Origin: Bacteroidota bacterium
GTDB taxonomy: Bacteria > Bacteroidota > Bacteroidia > Bacteroidales > Prolixibacteraceae
DNA: 64,000 bases
Assembly: GCA_023412195.1 (NCBI GenBank)
Contig: JAEYNZ010000060.1
Coordinates: 62,001-126,000 of the forward strand
Direction: 5' to 3'
The notes beneath the pieces were generated by a model. That model ran no database searches, was not told the DNA's origin, and was given only the letters and a program-made list of their open reading frames with translations. Positions 53,806-62,736 of this stretch are shown piece after piece (within the stretch, counting starts at the first letter, position 1; each line of letters begins with the position of its first letter). The translations under genes were made by a program, and so were the position numbers.

Positions 53806-54558
53806 TTATTTAGCCTTCCGTAAAGTATAACTTATTCCAACAGACGCATAATTGAATAAAGAAAAATTGTAAACCTCATCATTATCTGCACCCCCTTCAA
53901 GAATCCTGTAACCTGCCCTGATTCCAACTACATCAGACAATTTATAGGTCAATGCAAGCAGAACATCTTCAGCCCTGCCCTGCGGTGCGACAAGTGCATC
54001 ACCTTCGAGCAGGAGCCCCAAATGATCATGCATCTTCCATTTCAGCCTGAAATTTATGATTGGGACAAATCCCACATTGGTTTTCTCAGATACCAATCCA
54101 GGCGAGGAAAGAGCAATTTTCGCATCCCTGATCTTTGCAGTGAACCCAAACCCGAATATAAAAGCGGATTTCTGCACAATATCATAACGGTATGTCAACC
54201 TGTAGGAATTAAATTTATATGTGCCTTCAAGTTGCGAATTTGCAGGAAACTCCACCCCTTCAAATAAAATATTCTCTGCCTTACTTCCTTCTGAACGTGT
54301 TTCCAGGGGGGCATATAATAAAAATAGCGTATGCCTCGAATTAATCGTATAACCAAGCCTTATCCTGTAGAAGAATTCATTCTGTGGTGTGAGGTCATCT
54401 TTTAAGGAAAAGAATGTACCCCCTTCGCCCGGAATGCGGACATCGTTATAACCGGGAAAAACAACACCTGATTCGAGATCAAAAAAAGCCTGACCTTTCA
54501 CTGAGAGTGAAAATACAACTGTCAGAAAAATGGTAATTGCATAAATAGTTGCTTTCAT
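53806..54558 (-). CDS. Predicted outer-membrane beta-barrel protein
   Basis: A 250-residue secreted protein with signal peptide (residues 1-22, ending VKGQ) and barrel-like strands: FFYRIRLGYTIN, HTLFLLYAPLE, NSYRLTYRYDIV, SAFIFGFGFTAKI, INFRLKWKMH and a C-terminal YASVGISYTLRKAK. No named family is recognised. I took the ATG at 54558 because the one 24 bases upstream adds polar residues before the signal peptide. Confidence 0.72.
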   Translation of the reverse strand: MKATIYAITIFLTVVFSLSVKGQAFFDLESGVVFPGYNDVRIPGEGGTFFSLKDDLTPQNEFFYRIRLGYTINSRHTLFLLYAPLETRSEGSKAENILFEGVEFPANSQLEGTYKFNSYRLTYRYDIVQKSAFIFGFGFTAKIRDAKIALSSPGLVSEKTNVGFVPIINFRLKWKMHDHLGLLLEGDALVAPQGRAEDVLLALTYKLSDVVGIRAGYRILEGGADNDEVYNFSLFNYASVGISYTLRKAK

Positions 54559-54828
54559 TTTAACAATATTGTTAAAGTTCATGGAATATTTTTCACATGC
54601 TTAGGTGTTACAGTCTTCCAGGTAGTCAACTCAAATTTAGCGAGCACATTACAAGTTACAAAAATTTACAGAAACCCCATCCGGAATTTGCTCATTGTTT
54701 CTTAATCGGATAATAAGATTCAATCCCTGTGACTGATTCCAATATCTCATGCCACTTTCAGGAGGGGTGCAGCAAAACCGGTAATCTGATTGCCACTTCA
54801 CCCCTGCGTGTTACCAATTGGCATTATA

Positions 54829-57231
54829 CTATTCATATTTTAGGGAATCAACTGGATTATTATTTGCTGATTTCAAAGACTGAAATGTAACAGTTGTTAT
54901 CCCGATTATAAAGGCAATGCCAGTTGAAATCAGAAAAATCCAAATATTAATGTTCGCTTTATATGCAAATGAGCTTTGCCAGCTAATTAAAAAATACCAT
55001 GACAAAGGAACTGCTATTGTTGCGGCAAATCCAATTCCTTTTGCAAAATTCCGGTTCAATAATTTTATAATATCAGATTGCCTTGCTCCATTCACTTTTC
55101 TGATTCCTATTTCTTTTGTTCTTGAAAGTGATTCATACCATGCCATTGAAAGCAGACTCAGAACTCCCAATATTATAGCTACAAGTGCAAAATTCTTTAA
55201 ACTTGAAATAATCGAGTTTTCTTCTTCGAACTGCTTATCATAAAAATCACTATCCCAAATATACTCAAAGGAGTAATTCGGAAATGTTCTGTTAAAGTGT
55301 TCATGTAATTGTGATAATAGATCCGTTTTATCAATATTTGGATTAATTGATAATGTATATTTACCCCACAACATATTTTCTGTCCAATCCATTAGAACAG
55401 TTGGTTTTGGCATTTCTTTAATACTTGAAAAATTAAAGTCATTACATATACCGACAACCTTTTCTTCAATTTTCTGCAAACCGCTTTCGTCTTTTAAATA
55501 CACTATTTTTCCTATTATATCTGATGGATTTTCAAAACCTAACTGATTCATACAGGTTGTATTAATTATACATCCTCTGTTAATTCCATGATCAAAAAAG
55601 CCTTCCCCTGCATTAAGTTCTATCCGATATGATTTTATAAAATTATTATTAGCCACAATAATGGCTGTTTTTATCCCTTTCATACTGTAATTAACAGAAG
55701 CATTATAGTCGTAAGAGGGGATATCTCCAGGGATACTGCTTGAAACAGCAACGATTTCTACACCAGGTAATTTAGCTATTTCCTGTTCAAAAACATCAAG
55801 GTCGCTAATTCTATTTGAATTCCTTTTTAAATGAGATGGAGTTTTTATTACAATTTTATTGTAAATATCTATTCCTTTGTCTTTTGTTTTTAAAAAGGTT
55901 ACTTGTTTGTTCATGCCAATAACAGAAGAAATTAAAAAGATAATTATTAGAAATTGGAATACCATAAATCCTTGTCTGAAAGAAAAAGTGTTATGATAAG
56001 ATCCTAATCTTTTCGTAAGCAATGTCAGTGAGCTTTTTCTGGCCAACATTAACAACAGAACAGTTGGATTCAAAACAGAACTGGCAATAACAACCGAAAT
56101 TAAGCCAACCCAGAATTGTATAGGAGGAATTGTAAAATATTTGGTTCTGATAGTAACATCAGTGAGTTCGTGCAACAATAAAATGGCAGAAAAAGAAAAT
56201 ATCAAAGCTGTTAAATGGATAATCAGTGATTCATTTAAAAACATAGAAAATAATTCACGGTTCTTTGCACCTAGAGCCTTCTTTATTCCAAACTGAACGG
56301 AATTATTTGAAATACGGGTGTAAGAGAAATATATATAATTTAATCCTGCCACAATCATTATGAAAATACTAATCAGATGTAAAATATTTAAGTAGTCGCC
56401 TCTTATATTTGAACTGATTTCATTTGTCAAGTGTGATTTAGTGTGAATATTTTTTAATGGTTGTAATTCATATTTGAACTCCGTATCAGATGATTTACTA
56501 TTATTATCATTAGAAATTTCGGAAATACCATTTTCGATCTTCTTTATATCTGCATTTGCATCTATTTTCAAATAAGTATAAAAGGCGAATTCTCCCCAAC
56601 CATCTTTTAATGGGGGAGGCAAATGCATGTTATCATGAAATGAAATAAGAAAATCAGGTGTAACATGTGAATTTACGGGGAAATCATTAAATACAGCTTC
56701 AATTTCAAATTCATGATCTGGATATTGGTGTATGATTTTTCCTACAGGGTTTTCATTTTTGAAATATCTCCCTGCAAAACTTTTGGAAATGATTGCTGTG
56801 TTTGGTTTAGTCAATAAGTCAGTATTTATCAGTGGAGTAGTTTCAATGGAAAAAAGTTTTATAAATCCACTTGAACAATGAAATCCATTGTTATTTGTAA
56901 AGCAATTGTCTCCTATTTTGTAGTGGTTTTCAATCGTCCCACAAAGATATCCGGCCTCTTTAATCTCAGGATAATTTTCTTTGAGCTTTTGTCCCAGAAT
57001 TCTTTGGGTTCGGGGCTGAATAATTGTTAGTACATTATCTGTATAAGCAGAAGAAACAATACGGTATATATATTTATAATCAGCAAAATGTACGTCATAT
57101 GATTTATTATAAAAAACATTTGCTGAAATTAACACATAAGCTGTTATTCCAGCAGAAAGCGAAAAAAGTAATAATAATGTTGTCCTTTTATTCTTTAAAA
57201 TTATTCTGAATGTTTGTTTGAAATTTTGCAT
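54829..57231 (-). CDS. FtsX-like ABC transporter permease (isolated)
   Basis: An 800-residue permease of the same double MacB/FtsX design as those at 1-10.5 kb: FGIKKALGAKNRELF in the first FtsX block, EIGIRKVNGARQSDI in the second, ending NPVDSLKYE. It has no ATPase next to it and is visibly A/T-richer than the chromosomal-core genes in the window. It sits among toxin-antitoxin and IS relics, so it may be part of transferred DNA. It must borrow an ATPase from elsewhere to function. Confidence 0.9.
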   Translation of the reverse strand: MQNFKQTFRIILKNKRTTLLLLFSLSAGITAYVLISANVFYNKSYDVHFADYKYIYRIVSSAYTDNVLTIIQPRTQRILGQKLKENYPEIKEAGYLCGTIENHYKIGDNCFTNNNGFHCSSGFIKLFSIETTPLINTDLLTKPNTAIISKSFAGRYFKNENPVGKIIHQYPDHEFEIEAVFNDFPVNSHVTPDFLISFHDNMHLPPPLKDGWGEFAFYTYLKIDANADIKKIENGISEISNDNNSKSSDTEFKYELQPLKNIHTKSHLTNEISSNIRGDYLNILHLISIFIMIVAGLNYIYFSYTRISNNSVQFGIKKALGAKNRELFSMFLNESLIIHLTALIFSFSAILLLHELTDVTIRTKYFTIPPIQFWVGLISVVIASSVLNPTVLLLMLARKSSLTLLTKRLGSYHNTFSFRQGFMVFQFLIIIFLISSVIGMNKQVTFLKTKDKGIDIYNKIVIKTPSHLKRNSNRISDLDVFEQEIAKLPGVEIVAVSSSIPGDIPSYDYNASVNYSMKGIKTAIIVANNNFIKSYRIELNAGEGFFDHGINRGCIINTTCMNQLGFENPSDIIGKIVYLKDESGLQKIEEKVVGICNDFNFSSIKEMPKPTVLMDWTENMLWGKYTLSINPNIDKTDLLSQLHEHFNRTFPNYSFEYIWDSDFYDKQFEEENSIISSLKNFALVAIILGVLSLLSMAWYESLSRTKEIGIRKVNGARQSDIIKLLNRNFAKGIGFAATIAVPLSWYFLISWQSSFAYKANINIWIFLISTGIAFIIGITTVTFQSLKSANNNPVDSLKYE

Positions 57232-57481
57232 TTTTAATTTTCTCTTTGAAGGCAGATATTCCTCAACAAATACATTTCAATAAATTATGATTTCAGATTC
57301 TTTCGACATCTTTTCCCTTTCAAAAATAGACTTTTTCAATGATGTTTTTTATGCCCTTGAGCATTAAATTTCAACGATTTGCAATATGGCAGACCTGGTA
57401 TTAGGAGTTCGTTCAAATCCCCTGTGGAAAACGCTGAAGCGAAGACGAGATGCTGAAAGCAACCGCTATCCCCACGCTTAC

Positions 57482-57658
57482 CTATAGTGGCCTTTGTGGT
57501 GCGTTTACCTTTATTTTAGAAAATATATCTTGTTTGCCTGTTCTCTCTTCTTCGGAATTATAGTCGTCTTGAAGTCCTAGCCAAAATTTTACAGTCCTAC
57601 CGAAATAAGATGAAAATCTTAACGCTGTATCTGCAGTTACTCTCCGTTTACCTTTAAT
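57482..57658 (-). pseudogene. HigA-type antitoxin, N-terminus removed
   Basis: A continuous 58-codon frame reads IKGKRRVTADTALRFSSYFG, then RTVKFWLGLQDDYNSEEERT, and runs on to a stop. This matches the second half of HigA/XRE antitoxins (end of the helix-turn-helix plus the conserved FW.NLQ.DYD segment). The expected first ~40 residues are missing, and the frame ends exactly where the IS-like sequence begins (about 57659). No higB toxin is seen. Confidence 0.72.
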
Positions 57659-58180
57659 TAGGGCCTGCTGAAAAACTCAGGCCATGATTTTATAATTAAC
57701 TCTATTAGCTTTTCTTATTTACCATTCCACAATGTAGTAGATATCATTATTCGTCGCAAACTTCGTTAAGAAGATCTTATTCATCCTTGCTGAAAAACTT
57801 TCTGTCCACCTCAACAAAAGGCACGGGAGTGCCACCCCGGCCAGTTTGACCAGGTTAAGCACCAAAATAATGCTGGCAATCCATGATGGCTTTAATTCGG
57901 GTTAACCCATATGCTGTTTTCGCCTGACCGAACTTACCTTCGATTGGATTGCGCTCTCCCGGTTTTAAGTGAATCTGCACTGCCGAAGGAGGTCCAAACG
58001 GCTTCGCTATTAGCCTTATGCCCTTTCCTTTCAACGCCGCCCGATTGGCACGGTACAATAGATCTGGTCAGCAAGTAGCTCGCTTGGATAAAATCCAAAA
58101 CATAAAAAACTGCAAAAATTGCCTGACAAGAAAATCGAATCAGGATCTGATCGCAAGCTAATCTCCACTTAAAACTCAAA
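57659..58180 (-). mobile_element. IS5/IS1182-type transposase relic
   Basis: Minus-strand fragments in two frames give the C-terminal part of a DDE transposase: ANRAALKGKGIRLIAKPFGP, then ERNPIEGKFGQAKTAYGL (the conserved R.PIEGKFGQ.K box), then after a frameshift SIILVLNLVKLAGVALPCLL and NDIYYIVEW. The left edge GGGCCTGCTGAAAAACTCAGGCC looks like a terminal repeat. No matching right end was found and the N-terminal catalytic half is absent. Confidence 0.75.
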
Positions 58181-58288
58181 AAGAATAACTGACTTCGATG
58201 ATAAGTCCATAGCGGGGACTTAGTTCAACACGGACTTCCTGTTTGACACTGCGTGCCACTAGAAATCCTATTTATTGGCCACAGTTAT

Positions 58289-59002
58289 TTATTTGTCTAT
58301 CATTGTTTTAATCTTGTTGAAGGTCTTTTCTGTTTCAATTTTATCTTTGAAATTGATGATAATTTTGTCCCCATTATTTGTGGTCATTATCAAATACGGA
58401 AATAAATCAGAATGGATTAACAATCTGCTTTTGCCAAATTTATCAAGGTTGAAAAACCCTTTTTTGATATAACCAAAACTAAATCCATTAGTCCGCATTT
58501 TAATTGTGGGTAATTCATTAGAAAGTTCAACAATTTCAATTTCGTCAATACTTATTTCAAATCCGTACATTCCTGAAAATCGAATCGTATCATTACTGTA
58601 AATTGTCTTTGATGGGATAAATCCATAAGTTATTAACCCTATAACGAATAAAAATACCAATCCAGGAAAAAAATATGACAGTTTAGTTTTCTTAGTCTTG
58701 TTATGGTCAAATTTCTGAGCATTTATAACTAAGATTGTTACCCCGATTAAAGTCACTATCAATATCATTGAATTGGCAATCATTGTAAAACCAATCCATT
58801 TAAATAAATAGTATCCGATTATAATTGACAATCCTATAGTGATTAATCCATTGCGCATAAAAGTCGATAAACCTTCAATGTCAACATTTTTCCTTTTCTC
58901 TTTGGACATAGTGTTATATCCAGCAATCAAATCAGGTGCGGATTTAACTAAAAATCCAATACCAATCATGAATAATCCAACAATCAAATTAAGTATATCC
59001 AT
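58289..59002 (-). CDS. DUF3784-type membrane protein with C-terminal PH-like domain
   Basis: A 237-residue protein: an N-terminal DUF3784 part with helices and the typical GFLVKSAPDLIAGYNTMSKE and KNVDIEGLSTFMRN, two more helices (about 100-130), then a soluble C-terminal domain (about 150-237) that looks like a bacterial PH fold (IYSNDTIRFSGMYGFEISID ... GDKIIINFKD). Function unknown. Strongly A/T-rich and the last gene of the cassette-like run. Confidence 0.75.
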   Translation of the reverse strand: MDILNLIVGLFMIGIGFLVKSAPDLIAGYNTMSKEKRKNVDIEGLSTFMRNGLITIGLSIIIGYYLFKWIGFTMIANSMILIVTLIGVTILVINAQKFDHNKTKKTKLSYFFPGLVFLFVIGLITYGFIPSKTIYSNDTIRFSGMYGFEISIDEIEIVELSNELPTIKMRTNGFSFGYIKKGFFNLDKFGKSRLLIHSDLFPYLIMTTNNGDKIIINFKDKIETEKTFNKIKTMIDK

Positions 59003-59027
59003 TGTCTGTCAGTTTTTATAATTGTGA

Positions 59028-59071
59028 CCAACGCTCAAGTGCGAAATTTCGTAGCGGATTTCCGACCGTTG
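59028..59071 (-). repeat. Cassette-boundary palindrome E1
   Basis: In gene direction ACAACGGTCGG...AAAT / ATTTCG...GAGCGTTGGTC: outer CAACG/CGTTG, inner CG(G)AAAT/ATTTCG. At 44 bp it is the smallest of the series and ends 26 bases before the DUF3784 start. Confidence 0.5.
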
Positions 59072-59357
59072 TCTTGTCTGCCAGGATTGTATTCATGATT
59101 ATCAAGCCACTTTTCATCCTTAAATTTTAACGTCAATTGATAATTGATGAAGCCGGGTTCTTTGTTTTAAATACCCAAATGTAAGAATTTCATCATTCCT
59201 TTTTTTCTAATCCCTTTGCGTGGTTCATTTTTTATATGCCATAACTGTCAAGTGTATGAGCAGTAGTGTCTTTCGGTGCGATTACCTGTCCGCCACTTCA
59301 AAAATTTATTAAATGCATAAAGCTCAATTTCAGCACGCTATTGCTTATAACACAGTG
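59072..59357. other. ORF-less spacer between two cassette palindromes
   Basis: About 285 A/T-rich bases with no reading frame that I can support; a decayed or gene-less cassette is one explanation. Confidence 0.4.
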
Positions 59358-59450
59358 ATAACGGCTTATAATCCTACGTAGTTACTTTCTCTTACTTGCC
59401 TAGATCTCTTTTCTACTTCACAAATTCATACAATTGTTAGCTGTTCGTTG
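59358..59450 (-). repeat. Cassette-boundary palindrome E2
   Basis: In gene direction CAACGAACAGCTAACAAT ... ATTATAAGCCGTTATC. It starts 4 bases after the stop codon of the gene at 59455; outer and inner arms pair imperfectly. Confidence 0.45.
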
Positions 59451-59454
59451 TTTT

Positions 59455-59946
59455 TTACATTAGTCCGGCGTTTGCTCCGGATATAGTTGCGATAAAATAG
59501 TTTGCGGCATAGACACCAAGTAAAAGTAACAAGTTATCTTTTGGTTCTTTGTCATTCGTATTATCATAGGTAATGTCATACTTGCAATAAAAATCTCTCC
59601 AATTAAATTTAGGTTCAAATTGAATTACTTTTTCCTGGATTTTATTTTCCATTATCATTTGGCTTTGAAAAAGTCCACTTAATTTCAGAGCATATTCTCT
59701 TTCGTCTTGAAAAGTGATGATGATTTTTCCATTCCAACTCATAGAAAGGCTGGCTATTTTATTTCCATCTTTTGTTACAGCAACGCTTGTGCCGAAAAAT
59801 CCTACTGGTGCAAGTTTGTAAGTTTCGGTATTGGGAATTTTAATTTCTGCTTTAAGATAAAATGGAGTTTCATAATTCAGTTCTCCCAATATCTGGTCGT
59901 TATCTGAAAGTATAAAAGTTTTTCTGTCTTTTGAATTTGCATTCAT
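59455..59946 (-). CDS. Hypothetical protein (beta-rich, C-terminal hydrophobic end)
   Basis: A 163-residue protein. Most of it alternates beta-type segments (TFILSDNDQILGELNY, GNKIASLSMSWNGKIIITF), in the style of LURP/scramblase-like folds; the last ~25 residues are hydrophobic (LLLLLGVYAANYFIATI) and may insert in a membrane. I do not recognise a family. It follows the XRE regulator by 18 bases and ends 4 bases before palindrome E2. Confidence 0.6.
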   Translation of the reverse strand: MNANSKDRKTFILSDNDQILGELNYETPFYLKAEIKIPNTETYKLAPVGFFGTSVAVTKDGNKIASLSMSWNGKIIITFQDEREYALKLSGLFQSQMIMENKIQEKVIQFEPKFNWRDFYCKYDITYDNTNDKEPKDNLLLLLGVYAANYFIATISGANAGLM

Positions 59947-59964
59947 TGTTATTAAAATTTAGAG

Positions 59965-60171
59965 TTAATTAAAATCGCTTTCTTCTAATTTGAAAATTTC
60001 CTCAACGGGTGTTCCAAATACAAATGCCATTTTTAAAGCTAAGAGAGTAGAAGGAACAAATTTTCCTGTTTCAATAGAATTCATTGCTTGTCTTGAAATT
60101 CCAATTTTTTCAGCCAATTCGGCTTGTGTCCAATTCTTTTTGGCTCGTTCGACTTTTATGGTGTTTTTCAT
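59965..60171 (-). CDS. XRE-family transcriptional regulator
   Basis: A 68-residue helix-turn-helix protein (KKNWTQAELAEKIGISRQAM, SIETGKFVPSTLLALKMAFV, PVEEIFKLEE), the compact Cro/C1 type usually encoded with a small membrane protein. Its ATG overlaps the stop of the upstream membrane gene (ATGA), so the pair is coupled. It probably represses its own operon. Confidence 0.88.
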   Translation of the reverse strand: MKNTIKVERAKKNWTQAELAEKIGISRQAMNSIETGKFVPSTLLALKMAFVFGTPVEEIFKLEESDFN

Positions 60172-60551
60172 CTGTATCTGCGTGTTGAAATGATTAAACC
60201 TAAAATGTAGAACAAGAATAACATTGCGAAAATGTACAAGGAGTCAATTTCTTCAAATTTTAATGCCTTTACTAATCCGAGCATTCCAAAAGTCATGATG
60301 ACAAGTAATGACAAAATAAAAGCAATAGACACCGCTTCTAATTGTATTCTTATTTGCACTTCGTCCAATGATTTTATGCTTTGTAATTGCTTTGCTGTAA
60401 ACACCACGAATAAAATTGCATTAACAACGATAATCAGCAAGGCAAGAGGAGTTTGTACATTGTATTTTGACAGGTAAAATACACTTATTGGGAAACTTAT
60501 AGCAAATACCAAAGCCCAAATTACGTTTGTTAATTTTGTTTTTGCTTTCAT
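60168..60551 (-). CDS. Small four-helix membrane protein paired with the XRE regulator
   Basis: A protein of about 127 residues with four hydrophobic helices (IWALVFAISFPISVFYL, ALLIIVVNAILFVVF, IAFILSLLVIMTFGMLG, YIFAMLFLFYILGLII). It resembles the DUF2178-like membrane partners of XRE regulators. I took the ATG at 60551; the frame runs further up to a TTG at 60617 but that would add an extra hydrophobic stretch. Confidence 0.7.
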   Translation of the reverse strand: MKAKTKLTNVIWALVFAISFPISVFYLSKYNVQTPLALLIIVVNAILFVVFTAKQLQSIKSLDEVQIRIQLEAVSIAFILSLLVIMTFGMLGLVKALKFEEIDSLYIFAMLFLFYILGLIISTRRYR

Positions 60552-60721
60552 AAGAACGTCAATTAAAATTTTCACAAAAAAAATAATCCATTTCAAAATG
60601 TCAATTATATACGACAATTTTGTAAAATTTAAAGATCGATTGTAAATATTTTAGATGTAAGAAAAAGGGAAGTTTTTGTGTCTTGTTGTGAGAGTTGGTG
60701 AGTGTCGCTGTACAATGACGG

Positions 60722-60850
60722 CTAACGTTTTGCGGTATGGCCAGTAAGGGATTGTGGAGCGACGTTCCTATCAAGCGAGACGAAAGATTGATACGGGTAA
60801 TGAACTTTGCATACCTCTGAAACCCTTATTGGACCGCATGTTGGGTTAAC
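60722..60850 (-). repeat. Cassette-boundary palindrome A (attC-like)
   Basis: In gene direction ACCCAAC at the left end (fits RYYYAAC) and AACGTTAGCC at the right. Paired blocks: TAAC/GTTA, TGCGGT/ACCGCA, CCA/TGG and TAAGGG/CCCTTA, with unpaired spacers between them and a ~70-base loop. It starts 8 bases after the radical SAM stop codon. Confidence 0.65.
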
Positions 60851-60858
60851 GTAGTTTA

Positions 60859-61812
60859 TTATTTCATGTATCCAGATTCACTTAACATATCCCAAGCTTT
60901 ATCAGGTGTGAATCCACGACTTTTTTCAGTATCACTTTTGGTATCACGAGGGTTTGCCCCAACCTCCGCATATAATTGATTAACTCCAGCCAATAAAGCC
61001 ATTTGTGTCGGTTCATGAACATTCATTGCACGCTCTGGATTTACAACTAAATTTGTCACTGCAACGATTTTGGTCAACTCTGAAGCAGATATTTTTCCTA
61101 AATCATATAATGGTGTACCAGGTACAGGTATTCGCCTCATTACAGCCATAACAGAAATATTTAGGTCTCTTGCTCTATTTATCTCTTTTAATAATTCTTC
61201 ATACGAATGTTCAGGTCCAATCGGCTCAATACAATAGTAAAGTTCTAAACCTGCTTTCAATGCTGAGACAATTGTCCTTTCCCTATTTTCTACTGGAATT
61301 AATGTATCAACACCTTCTCGTAATCTGTTTATATGGTATACTCCAGTAAATCCGATTCCTTTTAATTCCTTAGCCAAATCAAAATCAAAGTCACCAATAT
61401 TAGCGACATATCTTTGTGTTGGTTTTAATAATGGTTTAAGTTCTTTTGCAATTTCAATGAATTTATCAATAGGGTAATCTGCTGTTGTCATTAAAAAGAA
61501 GTCATTAAAATCAAAATCTTGAAGATGTGTTAATTCTTCTTTCAATACTGAAATATCCTTTTTCCACTCTGAATCTAATGAATAGTGTTCAAATCCCATT
61601 GAACAAAATCTACAATTTTTTGAACAAGGTTCTGCATTAATACCAATCTGTGTAAAAACAAATCCTTTATTTTTAAATTTTATTCTACTAAGCTCATTAG
61701 ATTTTGAAATTAAACGATAAAAATCATGGCTATCTGTTTTAATTCTCAGTAAGTCCAAAATCTCATCGTCAGTCAGATTAAAATCATTTTTCTCAATCTT
61801 TTCAAGTGTCAT
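60859..61812 (-). CDS. Radical SAM protein (BioB/HydE-like)
   Basis: A 317-residue enzyme with the cluster motif CSKNCRFCSMG (CxxxCxxC, about residues 58-68) on a TIM-like barrel; other family-type segments are VANIGDFDFDLA, YCIEPIGPEHSYEEL and MRRIPVPGTPLYD. The BioB/HydE/PylB branch fits best but it lacks the biotin-synthase second-cluster pattern I would expect, so the reaction is unknown. Stand-alone in a cassette-like unit bounded by palindromes B and A. Confidence 0.85.
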   Translation of the reverse strand: MTLEKIEKNDFNLTDDEILDLLRIKTDSHDFYRLISKSNELSRIKFKNKGFVFTQIGINAEPCSKNCRFCSMGFEHYSLDSEWKKDISVLKEELTHLQDFDFNDFFLMTTADYPIDKFIEIAKELKPLLKPTQRYVANIGDFDFDLAKELKGIGFTGVYHINRLREGVDTLIPVENRERTIVSALKAGLELYYCIEPIGPEHSYEELLKEINRARDLNISVMAVMRRIPVPGTPLYDLGKISASELTKIVAVTNLVVNPERAMNVHEPTQMALLAGVNQLYAEVGANPRDTKSDTEKSRGFTPDKAWDMLSESGYMK

Positions 61813-61848
61813 ATATTAGATGTTTTTGCGTTTTTTACTATGTTGCCC

Positions 61849-61977
61849 ATAACGTTTAGGTTTGGGAGGAATGCTAAGGCCGACAAGGTCGTCACAGTCC
61901 CCCGTGGGCAAGTGTTGTAGCGAAGATAAAACTTTTTTTTACACGTCACCCCGCCATTGCCTAAACCTGGTGTTGTG
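61849..61977 (-). repeat. Cassette-boundary palindrome B (attC-like)
   Basis: In gene direction ACACAACACCAGGTTTAGGCAATG ... GCATTCCTCCCAAACCTAAACGTTATGG. Paired blocks: AAC/GTT, AGGTTT/AAACCT, CAATG-type/CATT, with spacers unpaired; total about 129 bp. Starts 13 bases after the HepT relic's stop. Confidence 0.62.
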
Positions 61978-61990
61978 TCCCGTAGCACTT

Positions 61991-62252
61991 CTACAATCTC
62001 CTTACTCCTTTGCTTTTATTTTCTAGTTTTATAATTTTTATTATTTGAGCTCTATTTCCCGGTAAATAGTTTGAGGCAACATCCCGGATAATCTCATAAT
62101 CTACACCACAATATTTAGTTTCGGATTACTGCATCAACTGTTTTATAATCTCTTATAAATTCAACAAAAGAATATCCTTCGATGGATTCTGCAATCAATG
62201 TCATTGCATTAAGAAGGTCATCCAGATAAATGGTCTGTCTTTCTTTTTCAAG
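61991..62252 (-). pseudogene. HepT-type (HEPN/DUF86) toxin with internal deletion
   Basis: Directly after the nucleotidyltransferase stop comes QTIYLDDLLNAMTLIAESIE and GYSFVEFIRDYKTVDAVIRN, the N-terminal half of DUF86 HEPN toxins, followed by a stop. A second frame then gives YCGVDYEIIRDVASNYLPGN, the usual C-terminal end. The middle ~40 residues, including the RNase motif (R....H), are missing, and there is no start codon. The toxin is therefore dead although its partner is intact. Confidence 0.75.
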
Positions 62253-62543
62253 CTACACGTAATCTATTTGTTGCAGAATATTTTCTTTTATTTGTCCTTT
62301 TAAGGCATTTTTAGTGACCAAATCTACTTTTCTGCCAAAGACTTTTTCAAGATAAATTTCAAGTGAAAAAAATTTCCAGCCTATAGGCTTTTCAAGTACC
62401 ACCAGAAGATCTATATCGCTTTCATCAGTAAAATCACCATTAGAGAATGAACCAAATAATCCGATTTCTTTTACTGCATAACTTTTATAAAGAGTCGGTT
62501 TTAACTCCTTTAATTTGAATAATATGGCATACCTGGTAAGCAT
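62253..62543 (-). CDS. MntA-type nucleotidyltransferase antitoxin
   Basis: A 96-residue minimal nucleotidyltransferase with the catalytic pattern GSFSNGDFTDESDIDLLV (GSxxxG...DxD, about residues 32-49). In HEPN/MNT systems this protein AMPylates and neutralises the HepT toxin. Its stop is directly followed by the broken HepT gene, so it is now an antitoxin without a working toxin. ATG at 62543. Confidence 0.88.
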   Translation of the reverse strand: MLTRYAILFKLKELKPTLYKSYAVKEIGLFGSFSNGDFTDESDIDLLVVLEKPIGWKFFSLEIYLEKVFGRKVDLVTKNALKGQIKENILQQIDYV

Positions 62544-62676
62544 ATATCAAAGATAATCATTTTTGGAAATGCTGTTATTGTCTTTTTTTAAGTATGGAGC
62601 ATACTGGTTGATGGTATGGTGTCGTGCGGGAGTACGAGGCGATTTCCTATCAGTTTACGCCAACTTTTACGAGCCA

Positions 62677-62734
62677 CTAACGCTCCCAAACCGCTTAAAC
62701 CGTATGCACTATACCATGTGTAAGCGGTTCGTTG
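62677..62734 (-). repeat. Cassette-boundary palindrome C (attC-like)
   Basis: In gene direction ATCAACGAACCGCTTA ... TAAGCGGTTTGGGAGCGTTAG: AACG/CGTT and AACCGCTTA/TAAGCGGTT (9 bp perfect) with TGGGAG unpaired on one side. It overlaps the end of the DUF1801 gene region, starting 2 bases after the stop codon. A second, weaker inverted repeat (TGGTATGGTGTCGTGCGG with CCGTATGCACTATACCA) surrounds it. Confidence 0.62.
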
Positions 62735-62736
62735 AT

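Noticed and set aside
57390..57425. tRNA-like T-arm sequence (GTTCGTTCAAATCCCC)
   Set aside because: No acceptor, D or anticodon arms can be assembled around it, and there is no CCA-proximal stem; treated as chance or an unrecognisable fragment.
58200..58225. AAGTCC/GGACTT hairpin as a seventh cassette palindrome
   Set aside because: It lacks the CAACG and CGTTRG ends shared by the other six elements.
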